This document shows, in pieces, positions 6,720 through 7,442 of a stretch of 7,442 nucleotides of DNA (position 1 is the stretch's first letter; the number at the start of each line of letters is the position of its first letter). Location: NCBI GenBank assembly GCA_027318915.1, contig DAHVOH010000117.1:1-7442 (forward strand). The letters are read 5' to 3'. The DNA comes from Clostridiales bacterium. Its GTDB lineage: Bacteria > Bacillota_E > Sulfobacillia > Sulfobacillales > JAIMBI01. The notes beneath the pieces were generated by a model. The model searched no databases. It was not told where the DNA came from and saw only the letters and a list, made by a program, of their open reading frames with translations. The position numbers and the translations under genes were made by a program.

Positions 6720-7442
6720 TCAGACCCTGCCCATCCCCAACGTTTCCCACAAGCGCCCCCATGGCTGGTCGAGGACCGGCCTGCCGACCAGGTGGGGATG
6801 GCGAAGCAACTGGCGCAGATCGTACGACAACGCATAAAGACGCAGCCGATCCGTCAGCCGCGCGTGCGCAAACAGCTCCGGATAACCGACGCCCATCCAG
6901 GCCGGCACCCTGCCGAAGTCCTGCCGCCGGACCGCCTCCTCCGCTCCTTCGGCGGCAAAGAGCCAGGGATACCGCACAAACCGGAGCAGGATGTCGAGCT
7001 CCAGATCGGGGGGGCCCCAGCGTGCCCGCCCCCAGTCGACGATGCCGCCGATGCCCGTCTCGTCGACCAGCACGTTGTTAAACTGCAGGTCGTTGTGCAC
7101 CAGAACCAGCGGCTCCTCGTCGCCAAACGCGCCGAGCCAGTCTTCTGCCCGGGCCATCACCGCCCCCGCCAGCCACGGAGCCACCCCGGGCATCTCGGCA
7201 AGATCCCGGATCCGCCGGCGGAGACCCTGAAGCGCTCGGCGCGGAAAGGCGCCGCGAGACGGCCGCGCGGTGCGTCGGTGCAGGTCGCGCAGCTGACGGG
7301 CCAGCGAGGCCACCGTCTCGCACCGGCGTCGTTCTTCCAGCGTGGACCACGCCGCCATCAGAGGGCATCCGGGCAGCCGGCGTTCGACCAGCCACTCCAT
7401 CGCGGTGTTTCGCCCGTAGTGGAGGACGGAGGGAAGGGTCAG
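6720..7442 (-). CDS. APH-type phosphotransferase (aminoglycoside/choline kinase-like), 5' end beyond window
   Basis: The 3' part of a kinase-fold phosphotransferase. The frame is open to the window edge without a stop. The 14 codons beyond the Met at 7400 read LTLPSVLHYGRNTA, which fits the family's typical run-up to the hinge (VLHYG...MEWL), so the Met at 7400 is almost certainly internal. Counting from that Met, the catalytic loop is H102-N-D104 with N109 (VHNDLQFNNVLVD), and the metal-binding Asp is D122 in IVDWGRARWGPP. The helical C-terminal lobe continues to residue 226 and the stop at 6720-6722. Only the ATP-binding N-lobe is missing, because of the window boundary. Family members phosphorylate aminoglycosides, choline, homoserine or other small hydroxyl compounds; the substrate cannot be told here. 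It is convergent with the HD gene, 76 bp apart, with no clear terminator between them. Confidence 0.88.
   Translation of the reverse strand: MTLPSVLHYGRNTAMEWLVERRLPGCPLMAAWSTLEERRRCETVASLARQLRDLHRRTARPSRGAFPRRALQGLRRRIRDLAEMPGVAPWLAGAVMARAEDWLGAFGDEEPLVLVHNDLQFNNVLVDETGIGGIVDWGRARWGPPDLELDILLRFVRYPWLFAAEGAEEAVRRQDFGRVPAWMGVGYPELFAHARLTDRLRLYALSYDLRQLLRHPHLVGRPVLDQPWGRLWETLGMGRV

Overview
This window is GC-rich bacterial DNA: coding regions favour G/C at third positions, GTG serves as a start codon three times, and Shine-Dalgarno sequences are of the GGAGG type. A Cys-anchored lipoprotein, tight + strand gene packing and an IS1634-type transposase would fit a high-GC Firmicute (a Sulfobacillus- or Thermaerobacter-like lineage) or an actinobacterium. 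Lineage cannot be settled from the sequence alone, and no rRNA, tRNA or CRISPR is visible.

Layout. Four genes run head to tail on + from 14 to 4079: a YhhW-type pirin (putative quercetin dioxygenase), a FolC-like Mur ligase whose C-terminal signature has diverged, a lipoprotein cyclophilin-type peptidyl-prolyl isomerase, and a Fsr-like (fosmidomycin-resistance-type) MFS transporter. The last two overlap by ATGA, so they are probably translationally coupled. An IS1634-like insertion sequence follows (about 4113-5899), with its transposase on - and short imperfect terminal inverted repeats. Just beyond it, on +, is an HD-domain metal-dependent phosphohydrolase (5939-6643). Convergent with that, on -, is the 3' part of an APH-type phosphotransferase that runs off the right edge.

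How they relate. The + strand genes do not form a recognisable single pathway. They look like a loosely assembled housekeeping/accessory cluster: cupin oxygenase, folate-type ligase, extracytoplasmic folding helper, efflux permease and hydrolase. The IS appears to have landed in a short gap between the MFS gene and the HD gene. It left only about 40 bp in front of the HD gene, so it may have separated that gene from its former transcription unit.

No intergenic stretch exceeds 300 bases and no convincing intrinsic terminator was found. I see no evidence of a wholly new multi-gene system. The most interesting leads are the altered FolC-like ligase and the unassigned HD hydrolase beside the IS.
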